Notes: a model not told the origin generated them from the letters alone. A stretch of 64,000 bases of DNA from Pelomonas baiyunensis (GCF_043555935.1 NZ_JBIGIB010000002.1:682001-746000), one strand, 5' to 3'; numbered from the stretch's first letter, positions 1-7,751 are shown. A program made the numbers and translations.

Positions 1-216
1 CGACCGGTATTTCAAAGGTAACGGCGTAGCAGGCCGCCCAAGTTGCCTGCGGATCGCTTCAATCCTTGCAGTTCGCGGTTAGCTGCAGTCCGGCACGGTC
101 GACTGCTGAGCGGGAGTCGTCTGGCTGGACGGCGTCAACAACTTCAGCCCACGGCTCACGCGCCGCACGTAGTCATCGAGCTGATCTTGTCAGCGAGAAA
201 ACGGACGACTGACCGG
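1..216. other. Left edge, no gene recognised
   Basis: No reading frame here resembles a known family and I see no structured RNA. It lies just downstream of the leftmost island gene, so it probably still belongs to the element. The tRNA/tmRNA-like end seen near 7000 does not recur here, so the second attachment site is outside the window. Confidence 0.4.
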
Positions 217-1410
217 TTACTTGGAAAGGGTGCCAACCGTGCCAACGTTGTCCCGCCAACAATGTTCGGCCTCCTTGGCATCCTTGAGTTTCTTGGCCGC
301 CGCTTCGGCAGTCATGCTCCATAGCCAACCAGCGGATTCCTTGCGCGACTCAACACCCAGCTTGGCTTTCGCACGCTTGATCGTGCGCTCGCTATGTCCG
401 GCTTGTCGCGCTTCGGCAAGGATGTACTTCGCCGACTTCGGCCCATGGGCCAGCTCGCTGCGCAGGAACCCGCACGCGTCCTCAAAGGCTGACGCATCGC
501 CCTCTTCAACCTGATCCGTTTCCGCATCTGCCAGCAGCTCGCGCGCAGTGCCGTCGACGGCCTGACCCCAGTCAATCAATGTTGCATGCACACCGGGGTA
601 TTGGCTCAGCTCGATCTGCTCGATGCCGTACTCAAAGCCTCCGTCATCGGGGCCAATGTTGGACTTGCTGCGTACAAGCAGCCGCCGGTCGTCTTCGCCG
701 CCGCTGCCTTTAACCTTGGCTGCGCACAGCACGACCCGCGCAACAGCCCCAAACGCCATGGAGCCCACCACACGCTCGGTCGGATCACGGCCCGCCGACC
801 CCTTGCTGAAATGCGAGATGCCCAGGACCGCCGCGCCCAGAGCTGCGCCCAGGTCTACCAGCGGTTGCAGCGCGCGCCGGACTTCGGTGTTCTTGTGGCT
901 GTCACCGGCGACAGCCGAAACGACGGGATCGACGACCAGCAGCCGAACGTCACCGATCTGCTCAGCCTTCGCAAGAAGCTGCGCCATGTCCCGCGCTGGG
1001 TCGAAAGGCAGCACCTCTCGCCCGATCCGGGCGCCGGTGACGAAGAACACCCGCGAGGGGTCAGCGCCCATGGCCAGCAGGCGCGGCAACAGCGTGTCGG
1101 CGGGGTCGTCCTCGCCACTCCACATCAGCACATTTCCAACCGGGCATTGCGAGCCATCGGGCCAACGCCCGCCACTCGTCACTGCCGCTGCAAAGGCCAG
1201 CGCAATCGTCGTCTTGCCCTGCCCCGGCGCGCCAGCCAAAACGTGGAACTTGCCCAAAGCGAGCCACTCTTTCCAAAGCCAGGACACGGGCTCAGGCTTC
1301 AGTGATGCCGCACAGGTCAGGATTACGCCGTCTTCCAAGGGCGGCGGCCTCGTTGCGCTGAGCATCTTGTCGCGGTAGGCGTCCAATTGGTCCCAGTCGG
1401 CCGGGTTCAT
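217..1410 (-). CDS. RepA-like AAA (AAA_25) ATPase
   Basis: A 397-residue P-loop ATPase. Walker A is GAPGQGKTT at about residues 60-68; a Walker B-like strand LLVVDPVVSAV follows at about 150, and an ISHFSKG segment follows at about residue 200. This is the RepA/KaiC-like hexameric helicase layout found in plasmid and satellite replication proteins. The start is set at 1410, where ATG overlaps the upstream gene's TGA (ATGA), rather than the longer open frame to 1473. It is coupled to the CHC2 primase-like gene, which suggests replication of the excised element. No separate origin-binding initiator domain is seen. The helicase role is inferred; the ATPase fold is clear. Confidence 0.8.
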   Translation of the reverse strand: MNPADWDQLDAYRDKMLSATRPPPLEDGVILTCAASLKPEPVSWLWKEWLALGKFHVLAGAPGQGKTTIALAFAAAVTSGGRWPDGSQCPVGNVLMWSGEDDPADTLLPRLLAMGADPSRVFFVTGARIGREVLPFDPARDMAQLLAKAEQIGDVRLLVVDPVVSAVAGDSHKNTEVRRALQPLVDLGAALGAAVLGISHFSKGSAGRDPTERVVGSMAFGAVARVVLCAAKVKGSGGEDDRRLLVRSKSNIGPDDGGFEYGIEQIELSQYPGVHATLIDWGQAVDGTARELLADAETDQVEEGDASAFEDACGFLRSELAHGPKSAKYILAEARQAGHSERTIKRAKAKLGVESRKESAGWLWSMTAEAAAKKLKDAKEAEHCWRDNVGTVGTLSK

Positions 1411-1874
1411 GCTGCGTGCTCCTGCATGATGTTCTCGATGACGCGCACCGCATCCAGCAGTCGCTTGCGGCATGCGGCGTCTGGAAGCACACCCTGGATG
1501 GACAGCCCCGTCATGGCGACGACCATCGCCTCGCGCTGGAGCAGCTTCAGCGCCGCCGATGCGGACAGCGTGCGCTTAACGGCGGGCCGAGTGCATTCCG
1601 TGCCGTCATCCACCATCGCGCCCAGCTTCTCGGCCGCCTCAGCGAAGTCCCATTGATGGGCCTGCATCGCGTAGGCCAGCACGTCGCCGCCGTGGACCTC
1701 GCAGGCCATGCACTTAAAGGCACCGCTTGACGCTTTGATACGCATGGAGTCGCTGCCGCCATGGAAGACGCATCGCGTCGTCTTCCAGGGGCCAGGGCCT
1801 TTGAGCGTGAGCCCTTCGACCTCATAGAACGTCAATGGGTCGGGCAGCAAACTGCGGTCGAACTTCTTGCCCAT
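1407..1874 (-). CDS. CHC2 zinc-finger primase-like protein
   Basis: A 155-residue protein with a DnaG-type CHC2 zinc finger: C35-x2-H38 and C55-x2-C58, followed by HGGDVL as in primase N-terminal domains. There is no TOPRIM catalytic domain, so it is only the DNA-recognition part of a primase; the remaining 90 residues are helical and unassigned. It overlaps the downstream ATPase gene by ATGA, so the two are probably co-translated and may form a split primase-helicase for the mobile element. Standalone CHC2 proteins are common on such islands. Confidence 0.8.
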   Translation of the reverse strand: MGKKFDRSLLPDPLTFYEVEGLTLKGPGPWKTTRCVFHGGSDSMRIKASSGAFKCMACEVHGGDVLAYAMQAHQWDFAEAAEKLGAMVDDGTECTRPAVKRTLSASAALKLLQREAMVVAMTGLSIQGVLPDAACRKRLLDAVRVIENIMQEHAA

Positions 1875-1923
1875 CAGTGGCCTCCCGCATGGACAACCGA
1901 CGCGAGCGAGTCAGGTCGGTAAA

Positions 1924-2175
1924 TCATTGGTCGCCACCCTGAGCCTGAATCCAGGCGCGCACGTCGGCAGCCTTCCAGCGCGTGCAGCGCTGGCCCAGTC
2001 GGATGGGTTGCGGGAACTCGCGGGCGGCAACCTTGCGGTACAGCGTTGCCGACGAGAGGCCCGTGGCCTGGGCTACGGTTTGGATGCGCAACAGCGCATC
2101 AGGCAGTTGCACAGCGTCAAGCTGCTGAGGGTTGCGGTCATTGCCGCGAGTGGGTTCGAGAGCGTTGTGGAGCAT
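1924..2175 (-). CDS. AlpA-family excisionase/transcriptional regulator
   Basis: An 83-residue winged-helix DNA-binding protein. The core LLRIQTVAQATGLSSATLYR (residues about 28-47) is a MerR/AlpA-type helix-turn-helix, followed by FPQPIRLGQRCTRWKAADV, the usual AlpA wing and helix. Known: AlpA proteins switch on the integrase of P4-like prophages and can act as excisionases. It lies between the replication genes and the cargo region. Upstream bases 2176-2329 hold an inverted repeat CGTCC/GGACG near 2181-2205 that could be an operator, which I cannot confirm. Confidence 0.85.
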   Translation of the reverse strand: MLHNALEPTRGNDRNPQQLDAVQLPDALLRIQTVAQATGLSSATLYRKVAAREFPQPIRLGQRCTRWKAADVRAWIQAQGGDQ

Positions 2176-2329
2176 GTGCGTCCTTGTGGTTTGAACGGAC
2201 GCAAATGTCGAATTTGGGCACCGGCCGGAATAGCTGGTAAGGGTCGGAATTAGGCCTGCTGCCCCCCTTCAGAAATAGGCCGGCCATTGAGCAAACCCGC
2301 ATGGATGCTGGGCTTCAAAGGGGCGGCCT

Positions 2330-3016
2330 TTAGCCGCTGCGCTTTCGACGGCCGGCAGCCTTGTCCGGATTTGCGACCGTCGCAATGCGTTGGACCGCCT
2401 CGTCAGAAAGTCGAAAATTGGCCTGTAGGTACCGCACAAGGCGCGCCTTGAATGTCACTGCCTCGTCACCGTAGCCATTGAGGACCGCCCGAAAGGCAAT
2501 GTTCGCGGCCTGCAATTCTTCGGGCAGGTCGGATGGGTCAATGTCGGTCTCAGCCGGCGGCGCCTCCACGGCTTTGATCGCCACTCTCTGGGCCGGCTCC
2601 TCGAAGTCGTAAACCGACTCCATCACGTTGCAGCGCAGCCAGTCGCGCAACTGGGCACGGGAGAAGGCCTGATCGGAAAATTTATGCAGTTGGGCGGACA
2701 CGAATGCAATGAACAGGCCATCGTTGGCTGGTTTGGCCGTCGCCGACTGTGCCGCCAGATCCACACTGACCAGGCACCCTTTGGCGGAAGTCGGCGGGGC
2801 CAAGCGAGATCCTGGCGCCAGCCGCCCCCGCGCAACTTTGAAGGCTGTGACGGTCTGCTGGTAGTCATGCTCAAGGCGCGCGAGCACGACGCTCACCTGC
2901 CGAAGGTGCGCGGAGTCGGCTTTCCAGGCCTCGTCGGGCTCATAGCCCAAGATCAACGCAGCCGCTTGCCGACCGGAAAACTTCGCTGCGTAGTCCCAGT
3001 GCGATAGATCCGTCAT
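2330..3016 (-). CDS. Unknown island protein
   Basis: A protein of 228 residues if it starts at the ATG at 3016, which has a purine-rich GGGGGAGG immediately upstream; a longer frame begins with GTG at 3091 but runs into a tandem repeat. I do not recognise the family. It has no signal peptide or membrane segment. The middle is helical with acidic stretches (DIDPSDLPEELQ) and the C-terminus is basic (KAAGRRKRSG), as in nucleic-acid-binding proteins. It lies between the AlpA gene and the HEPN gene, reading the same way, so it may belong to either the regulation or the cargo module. Confidence 0.7.
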   Translation of the reverse strand: MTDLSHWDYAAKFSGRQAAALILGYEPDEAWKADSAHLRQVSVVLARLEHDYQQTVTAFKVARGRLAPGSRLAPPTSAKGCLVSVDLAAQSATAKPANDGLFIAFVSAQLHKFSDQAFSRAQLRDWLRCNVMESVYDFEEPAQRVAIKAVEAPPAETDIDPSDLPEELQAANIAFRAVLNGYGDEAVTFKARLVRYLQANFRLSDEAVQRIATVANPDKAAGRRKRSG

Positions 3017-3091
3017 TCCTCCCCCTCTTGCTCCTGCCTGGCCCGGGCGTGTTTCCACCCGTCGGCCGAATGGGATTGTCGCGCGCCTCAC

Positions 3092-3189
3092 TTAGGAGCG
3101 TCCCCTTAGGACCGCTCCCTTAGGACTGCTTCCTTAGGACCGCTTCCTTAGGGGCGCTTCCTAAGGGGCGCTTCCTTAGGGGCGCCGCC
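3092..3189. repeat. Seven tandem 14-bp repeats
   Basis: Seven back-to-back units of 14 bases, the best preserved being TTAGGGGCGCTTCC; unit starts are 3092, 3106, 3120, 3134, 3148, 3162 and 3176. Units diverge at the middle bases (agcgtc, accgct, actgct, accgct, ggcgct). The array sits between the end of the HEPN gene (stop at 3191) and the start of the next gene. The repeated core CCTTAGG is nearly self-complementary. It could be an iteron-like protein-binding array or a plain minisatellite; there are no spacers, so it is not CRISPR. Confidence 0.85.
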
Positions 3190-3190
3190 T

Positions 3191-4627
3191 TCAGTCTTTC
3201 TGCTTAGCCGCTGCTCGCACGGCTTGCCATTCGGAGCGCTTGTACCAAGGGTCACGCTGCAAAAAGAATGAGTTGGGCAACAGGCCTTGAGGCATATCGA
3301 CGCCGAGCACGATGAAAGCGAGCCGCTCGGCGAGCCGCGCAAAGTGCCAATGAGCCTCGGCAATAGCCTGTGCGCTGTATTCCTGCCGCAGGCCATGCGC
3401 AAGCGAATCGCGTATCTGCTTTAGGCCCGGCAGCTTCGTAGTACCCCGCAACGGCCAAAGATCAGACATGCAGGCGGCGAGCTTCGGATGAGCAGCCTGA
3501 AATTTCTCGAATCGAACGTTGAAGCTCGGACCGCTGCCTTCAACCGATTTCGCAAATCCTTCGATCCGGGCCGCAACACCCGCCGCATTTGGACTGCTGG
3601 ACGTCTTCACGCGGCCAGCCAAATCAAGCAGGCCCGCCATCACCTCAGAGTCAGTTTCACGAAGCTTCTTCCGCTCATCGTTGGTAAGCTTCTCCAGCGC
3701 AATGACTTGCTCCAGGGCGCTAAACAGCGCCAAGAAGTTTCCAGCAGCGGTTCTTTTGACATGCGGCGCCAGCGCTACGGATATCAGAGTGACGGCCTCC
3801 TGGGTGTCCGCTGGCGCCGCGAGAAAACTCTGCACGAACGCCTGCGCGCAAGCGTCAAATTCATTTCTGAGGCAAAGGTCCGCCACCGGCTCTTCAGCCA
3901 TGTCAGGGGCGAGATTGGGGTCTAGAGGATCGAACCACATCGTCTCGTTGCCGTCGCGCCTCTCCCAAATCCACCCATGCAGCGTTATGGCCTGCCTTGT
4001 GAGGATGGAAAGAGGCCTCAGCACGCTCCTTATCTTCTCGACCAAGCTATCCATCGGAATCGCAGTCGCCTCGTCGTATCGAACTTCGGCCGCGAAGCTA
4101 GCGCGGATCTCGGCGGCGACGCCCTTGTCTTCGATGTGATGGATGCTCCAGAACTTGAGGAATCGAACTGCGCCAAGCTCCGCTGTCTGCAACTTGAAGA
4201 GTTCCACTGCCATTTCTGGTGTTGCGGTGTAGTCGACCTCCGCCTGATAGTGCTTTTTGAAGAAACGCACCGGCGACAGCACAAATAGGACTCTCGACCG
4301 CTCGCTTGGCCAGCTACTCGCCTTTATCCAGAGCTGCCCTACGTGGTTGATGTTGAACTCTCCCCGCGCATGTCTTCTGCGAGTAGCGCCGGCCGGAATC
4401 GAGCGATACCAGAGCTCTTTGATCTCAATTCCATTTGGGCCACTGGCGCTCCGAAGCGAGCAGGGGTTCTCCAGTGCTGGCGGCTCGCTATCGCTCAGCG
4501 GAATCTCGATTGAGATCGACGCGGGCAAGCCGCCGGCAGCGGGCTCCGTTATTCGGCAGTCGACCTCTAAGGTCAGTCCGCTCCTATCTGTTATGACAGC
4601 GTCGAACGCCGCGTCTCTTAGGTACAT
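3191..4627 (-). CDS. HEPN-domain protein, ApeA-like, putative abortive-infection effector
   Basis: A 478-residue protein from the ATG at 4627; a GTG at 4789 would add 54 residues but overlaps the upstream gene. Near the C-terminus is IRDSLAHG, giving the R-x4-H motif (R406 and H411) of HEPN ribonucleases, within a helical domain. The large N-terminal part is beta-rich and resembles the N-terminal domain of ApeA anti-phage proteins, a weaker call made from overall look. Known: HEPN toxins cut RNA and shut down infected cells. It follows the nuclease-like gene closely, suggesting a two-gene defence unit. No antitoxin (MNT/nucleotidyltransferase) is seen. Confidence 0.6.
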   Translation of the reverse strand: MYLRDAAFDAVITDRSGLTLEVDCRITEPAAGGLPASISIEIPLSDSEPPALENPCSLRSASGPNGIEIKELWYRSIPAGATRRRHARGEFNINHVGQLWIKASSWPSERSRVLFVLSPVRFFKKHYQAEVDYTATPEMAVELFKLQTAELGAVRFLKFWSIHHIEDKGVAAEIRASFAAEVRYDEATAIPMDSLVEKIRSVLRPLSILTRQAITLHGWIWERRDGNETMWFDPLDPNLAPDMAEEPVADLCLRNEFDACAQAFVQSFLAAPADTQEAVTLISVALAPHVKRTAAGNFLALFSALEQVIALEKLTNDERKKLRETDSEVMAGLLDLAGRVKTSSSPNAAGVAARIEGFAKSVEGSGPSFNVRFEKFQAAHPKLAACMSDLWPLRGTTKLPGLKQIRDSLAHGLRQEYSAQAIAEAHWHFARLAERLAFIVLGVDMPQGLLPNSFFLQRDPWYKRSEWQAVRAAAKQKD

Positions 4628-4758
4628 GCTGTTCCGCTTCTTGTGATAGCCACTGTCGCCACTACGCACAACGGCGCTGTGCGGCTGGCGTATGCGGCGG
4701 CCGCCTCCAGCCAGCGGTTGAAGTCGGCTCGTGTCGATTGCCCGCCGCCACGTGCTCT

Positions 4759-5316
4759 CTAGAAAATGAGTAGCTTGTAGCCGTCGCACAGCTTCTCGTA
4801 ATAGAAGCCGTCGACCTCGATATCTTCCCTGTCACACGCTTGGCTCAGGTAGGTTTCCACGTCCTTCTCATCCGCGCCACGAAACACGCCAGCGCACGCC
4901 ACGTACCGCACGCTCAGCCCATCGAACGACTGCTTGCGGGCCGAGAACACCTTGTTCGCGTCCTTGCACATACGGTCAATGCAGGCGCGGTAGTCGTCCG
5001 CTTGCTTCAGCTCAACGAAGTACCACTGGTCTTTGGCCTGACGCTTCAAACGAAAACCGATATCCAACGCCATTCGCGACTGGCCGAGCTTTGTTCTTCG
5101 GTCCGTATCGAAGGGGTGCTCCATGTCCCACTCAGCAATCTTGTCGTCGGCGTGTGACAAGAACAGAGCCAATTCGACCTGCCACCATTTCTCCCACCCG
5201 GACACGCCGAACTCATGCACCTTGTCCAGGGCTTCGATGACCCGCTTATCGTCGAAGAACTCGAGCAGCACTTCTGCGATCTTGTCTAGGTCGTCGCCGC
5301 TGTCGCGCTTCGGCAT
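4759..5316 (-). CDS. PD-(D/E)XK nuclease-superfamily-like protein
   Basis: A 185-residue soluble protein. The pattern E48 (in WWQVELALFL), D85 (in MALDIGF) and E102-L-K104 (in WYFVELKQ), spaced as helix-strand-strand, fits the PD-(D/E)XK restriction-endonuclease fold. A conserved-looking helix with Q105 and R110 follows. The start at 5316 has a good ribosome site (AGGAGA). It is the first gene of a pair with the HEPN gene. It may cut DNA, or be an inactive sensor partner; I know of no named family that it clearly matches. Confidence 0.6.
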   Translation of the reverse strand: MPKRDSGDDLDKIAEVLLEFFDDKRVIEALDKVHEFGVSGWEKWWQVELALFLSHADDKIAEWDMEHPFDTDRRTKLGQSRMALDIGFRLKRQAKDQWYFVELKQADDYRACIDRMCKDANKVFSARKQSFDGLSVRYVACAGVFRGADEKDVETYLSQACDREDIEVDGFYYEKLCDGYKLLIF

Positions 5317-5346
5317 GGGCTCTCCTGAGGCCTAAGGAGGCTGAAT

Positions 5347-5395
5347 CGTACGTATGGAAAACCTTATAGGCGTACGTACGGAGCTCGTACGTACG
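5347..5395. repeat. Palindromic CGTACGTACG repeats
   Basis: The perfect 10-bp palindrome CGTACGTACG occurs at 5371-5380 and 5386-5395, five bases apart (GAGCT), and a third, partial copy (CGTACGTA) is at 5347-5354. The cluster lies about 30-80 bp upstream of the nuclease-like gene, a natural place for an operator; it could also be an integrase or excisionase site. Confidence 0.8.
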
Positions 5396-5409
5396 ACAGC
5401 CTTGCATCA

Positions 5410-5488
5410 CCTATAGGCGGTGCTGCACCGACGATCTATCGAGTCCGTACAGCAAGAGGCGGTCGGCCTATAGAGCACCGCCCTATAG
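5410..5488. repeat. Long inverted repeat with CCTATAG elements
   Basis: CTATAGGCGGTGCT (5411-5424) is the reverse complement of AGCACCGCCCTATAG (5474-5488) apart from one extra base, with about 49 bases between the arms. CCTATAG occurs at 5410, 5467 and 5482, and a related CCTTATAGG at 5362. It lies just past the integrase stop codon and upstream of the nuclease-like gene. It may be an attachment-arm site, an operator or a structured RNA. Confidence 0.75.
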
Positions 5489-5494
5489 AAATTT

Positions 5495-6817
5495 CTATAT
5501 GGAACCCTGTAGCTGGGCCTCTGCAACAGGGAATGCAATGACCTCGGCTCCATCCCGTAGGCGGTCCAAATAATCCGCCCACGCCTGCATCATGGTCCGA
5601 CGCTGATCGAGGTATTGCGTACGGTTGTACGCGCGCCCTAGCGAGTCAGCCACGGCATGCGCAAGCTGCGCCTCGATGACTTCCGGCGCAATGTGCAGCC
5701 GCTCGGCGATCATGGTTCGGGCCGTTGCCCTGAAGCCATGCGCTGTCATATCGTCATTGCCATAGCCCATGCGACGCAGGCCACTGCGTACGGTGTTCTC
5801 GCTCATGCAACGCTGGCTACTCGTCAGCGCCGGAAATGCGTACCGGCTGTGTCCAGTGAGCGGGTGCAGCTCCTTGAACAGTTTCACAGCCTGGCTAGCC
5901 AGCGGGACAACATGCGGCGGCCCATCTGCCTTGTCCGCTTTGGTCCGCTTCATCGTTGCGCCCGGGACCGTCAGGGTCGCCCCCTCAATGTCCAACCAAG
6001 CCCATTCGATGTGACGCAGCTCGCCAGGCCGGAGCAACAGCAGCGCGGACAGCAGCAGTGCCGCGCGGGTCACCGGTTGACCGCGGTACTCGCTGATATC
6101 TCGCATGAGCTTGCCGACCTGCTTGGGATCGGTGATGGCGGCATGGTGGCGCGACTGGACCGGCCTGAGGGCATCACGCAAGTCAGCCGCAGGGTTGCGC
6201 GTGCAATCGCCCGTGGCGATGCCGTAGCGGAACACCTGCCCGCAAGCGTCTTTGACACGATGAGCCGTCTCGATGGCACCGCGCGCCTCGATCCGCCGGA
6301 GGCATTGAAGCAGTTCCGGTGCCTCGACCTCGGCGATTGGGCGCTTGCCAATCCAGGGGAAGGCGTCTTGCTCCAACCGGATGCGCGTTCGTTCGGCATG
6401 GCCGGCGCTGACCTTGGCCTCATGGACGGTGCTGAGCCATTCACGCGCGACGTATTCGAACGTTCCAGGGAGTGGGAGGCCGGCGTCGGTCAGGCGAGCC
6501 GCTTCAACCTTCCGTGCTTTGGCGTCCTTGTCGGCCTTTCGCTTGTCGCTGGGGTCGGTTCCTGACGCGATCAACGCCAACGCCTCACGCCGCCTTTGGC
6601 GGGCGGCGGCTAGCGTGACCTCGGGATAGGTGCCGAAGCTGAGCCGGTTTGGCTTGCTATCAAAGGTGTACCGCAGGCGCCACCAGCCGGCGCCGCTGGG
6701 CTGCACCTCCAGCACCAGCCCACCACCGTCCCCGATGGTCTTGGCCTTGCCGGCCGCCGCGACGAGCTTGATCGCCGCTTGGATTGCCTTGTCGCTCAGT
6801 TTCTCGATGCCAGCCAT
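5495..6817 (-). CDS. P4-type tyrosine integrase
   Basis: A 440-residue tyrosine recombinase with the usual order: N-terminal DUF4102-like arm-binding domain (LSDKAIQAA, then DGGGLVLEVQPSG and LRYTF), core-binding domain from about residue 120, and catalytic domain with R in LLRPGELRHIEW, H-x-x-R in HGFRATART, H in QLAHAV and the nucleophile Y in GRAYNRTQY. The start is the ATG at 6817, which has AAGGGAG nine to ten bases upstream; the open frame goes to 6847. It lies next to the tRNA/tmRNA-like end and reads away from it, the normal arrangement for this family. It should integrate and excise the element. Confidence 0.95.
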   Translation of the reverse strand: MAGIEKLSDKAIQAAIKLVAAAGKAKTIGDGGGLVLEVQPSGAGWWRLRYTFDSKPNRLSFGTYPEVTLAAARQRRREALALIASGTDPSDKRKADKDAKARKVEAARLTDAGLPLPGTFEYVAREWLSTVHEAKVSAGHAERTRIRLEQDAFPWIGKRPIAEVEAPELLQCLRRIEARGAIETAHRVKDACGQVFRYGIATGDCTRNPAADLRDALRPVQSRHHAAITDPKQVGKLMRDISEYRGQPVTRAALLLSALLLLRPGELRHIEWAWLDIEGATLTVPGATMKRTKADKADGPPHVVPLASQAVKLFKELHPLTGHSRYAFPALTSSQRCMSENTVRSGLRRMGYGNDDMTAHGFRATARTMIAERLHIAPEVIEAQLAHAVADSLGRAYNRTQYLDQRRTMMQAWADYLDRLRDGAEVIAFPVAEAQLQGSI

Positions 6818-6916
6818 TCTGTACAACTCCCTTGAAGAGCTGCTCACTTTGGAGCAGTTGTTCAGATTGTTGTACGGCCGGCGGTGCTACGCAAGGCCCC
6901 GTCATGAGAGGACATG

Positions 6917-6958
6917 CAAAGAAAAGGCTCCTAAGTCGTTGATTTACTTAGGAGCCTT
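6917..6958 (-). terminator. Rho-independent terminator
   Basis: A 12-bp perfect stem, AAGGCTCCTAAG and its complement (6924-6935 with 6947-6958), with an 11-base loop, is followed on the minus strand by a T-rich tail. It would stop leftward transcripts from lexA before the integrase. The stem contains the same CTTAGGAG core as the 14-bp repeats at 3092. Confidence 0.8.
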
Positions 6959-6989
6959 AGCGGTCGTGAACCCTTGTGGTTCACTGGTC

Positions 6990-7024
6990 TGGTGGAGCCG
7001 GGGGGAATTGAACCCCCGTCCGGC
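6990..7024 (-). other. tRNA/tmRNA 3'-end sequence, probable attachment site
   Basis: On the minus strand this reads as a T-arm (GGGGG-TTCAATT-CCCCC) plus acceptor end GGCTCCACCA, and it closely resembles the 3' end of betaproteobacterial ssrA (tmRNA). The lexA stop codon is only a few bases upstream, so no tRNA or tmRNA body fits. It is most likely an integrase core site (att) left from, or used by, the island. Confidence 0.7.
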
Positions 7025-7026
7025 TT

Positions 7027-7698
7027 TCAGTTGAAGCCTTGGCCGCGGATCAGGCCGACGGCGAGCCCCTCGATGGCGAAATGCTCGCTGGCTTCGTCCA
7101 CACGGATGGGTTGGAAATCGGCGTTTTCCGGCAGGAGTTCGATGCCGTCCGCATTGCGCTTGAAGCGTTTGACGGTGACTTCCTCGCCAACGCGTGCCAC
7201 CACGATCTGGCCGTTGCGGGCGTCTTTGGCAGACTGGACGGCCAGCAGGTCGCCGTCGAGGATGCCGATGTCTTTCATGCTCATGCCTTTGACCTTGAGC
7301 AGGTAGTCAGGCCGCTTGGCGAACAGACCCGGCTCCACCGTGTAGGTTTGTTCGACGTGTTCCTGCGCCAGGATGGGCGCGCCGGCCGCAACCCGACCGA
7401 TCAGCGGCAAGGTGAGTTGCGCGAGGGCCGGAATGGGCAAAGAAAATTGCCGTGATCGGTTCAGTTCGCTCAGCGTGTCGGACTTCAGGCGAATGCCGCG
7501 GGAGGTGCCGCCCACCAGTTCGAGCATGCCTTTGCGGGCCAGCGCTTGCAGGTGTTCTTCAGCCGCGTTGGCCGACTTGAAACCGAGTTCAGAGGCAATT
7601 TCCGCGCGGGTGGGGGGTGAGCCGGTGGTTTCGATGGCGTGACGGACCAGGTCGAAAATCTGCTGTTGGCGGGCGGTAAGCTTGGGGCGGTCTTGCAC
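7027..7698 (-). CDS. lexA: LexA repressor
   Basis: The SOS-response repressor, a self-cleaving serine peptidase (S24). 223 residues: a winged helix at about 1-70 (LTARQQQIFDLV...), the A105-G106 cleavage site in GRVAAGAP, then catalytic S140 (KGMSMKD) and K177 (VTVKRF). It is full length compared with other LexA proteins. It starts with GTG at 7698. An SOS box lies about 40 bp upstream in the shared region with the divergent asparaginase gene, so it should repress itself. Downstream it is followed directly by the att-like sequence and a terminator. Confidence 0.97.
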   Translation of the reverse strand: MQDRPKLTARQQQIFDLVRHAIETTGSPPTRAEIASELGFKSANAAEEHLQALARKGMLELVGGTSRGIRLKSDTLSELNRSRQFSLPIPALAQLTLPLIGRVAAGAPILAQEHVEQTYTVEPGLFAKRPDYLLKVKGMSMKDIGILDGDLLAVQSAKDARNGQIVVARVGEEVTVKRFKRNADGIELLPENADFQPIRVDEASEHFAIEGLAVGLIRGQGFN

Positions 7699-7735
7699 GA
7701 GCGGCCTTTGAGGGCGCTGGAAATTTGTCCAGCAC

Positions 7736-7751
7736 CTGTATTTTCATCCAG
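7736..7751. promoter_or_regulatory. SOS box (LexA operator)
   Basis: CTG-TATTTTCATC-CAG fits the CTG-N10-CAG LexA consensus. It lies between lexA (start at 7698) and the divergent asparaginase (start at 7764). It should autoregulate lexA and, because it ends 12 bases before the asparaginase start, it could affect that gene too. Confidence 0.7.

Larger units (their letters stand above)
217..7024. mobile_element. End of an integrated P4-like satellite or genomic island
   Basis: Seen: a block of minus-strand genes comprising a tyrosine integrase next to a tRNA/tmRNA 3'-end sequence, an AlpA-type regulator, a primase-like zinc-finger protein and a RepA-like ATPase, with unknown genes between them. 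By eye its base use is less GC-rich than the chromosome to the right. Known: P4-type satellites and related islands carry int, AlpA and a primase/helicase, with cargo near int. Inference: this is the int-proximal part of such an element. The left boundary is not visible, so size and completeness cannot be judged; no capsid, conjugation or packaging gene is seen. Confidence 0.75.

Noticed and set aside
586..1378. Plus-strand open frames within the island
   Set aside because: They lie opposite the RepA-like ATPase, which has clear Walker motifs, and have no ribosome sites or family features.
3092..3189. CRISPR array
   Set aside because: The 14-base units are contiguous with no spacers, and there are no cas genes.
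6990..7100. A complete tRNA or tmRNA gene
   Set aside because: Only the T-arm and acceptor end are present; lexA coding sequence occupies the place of the body.
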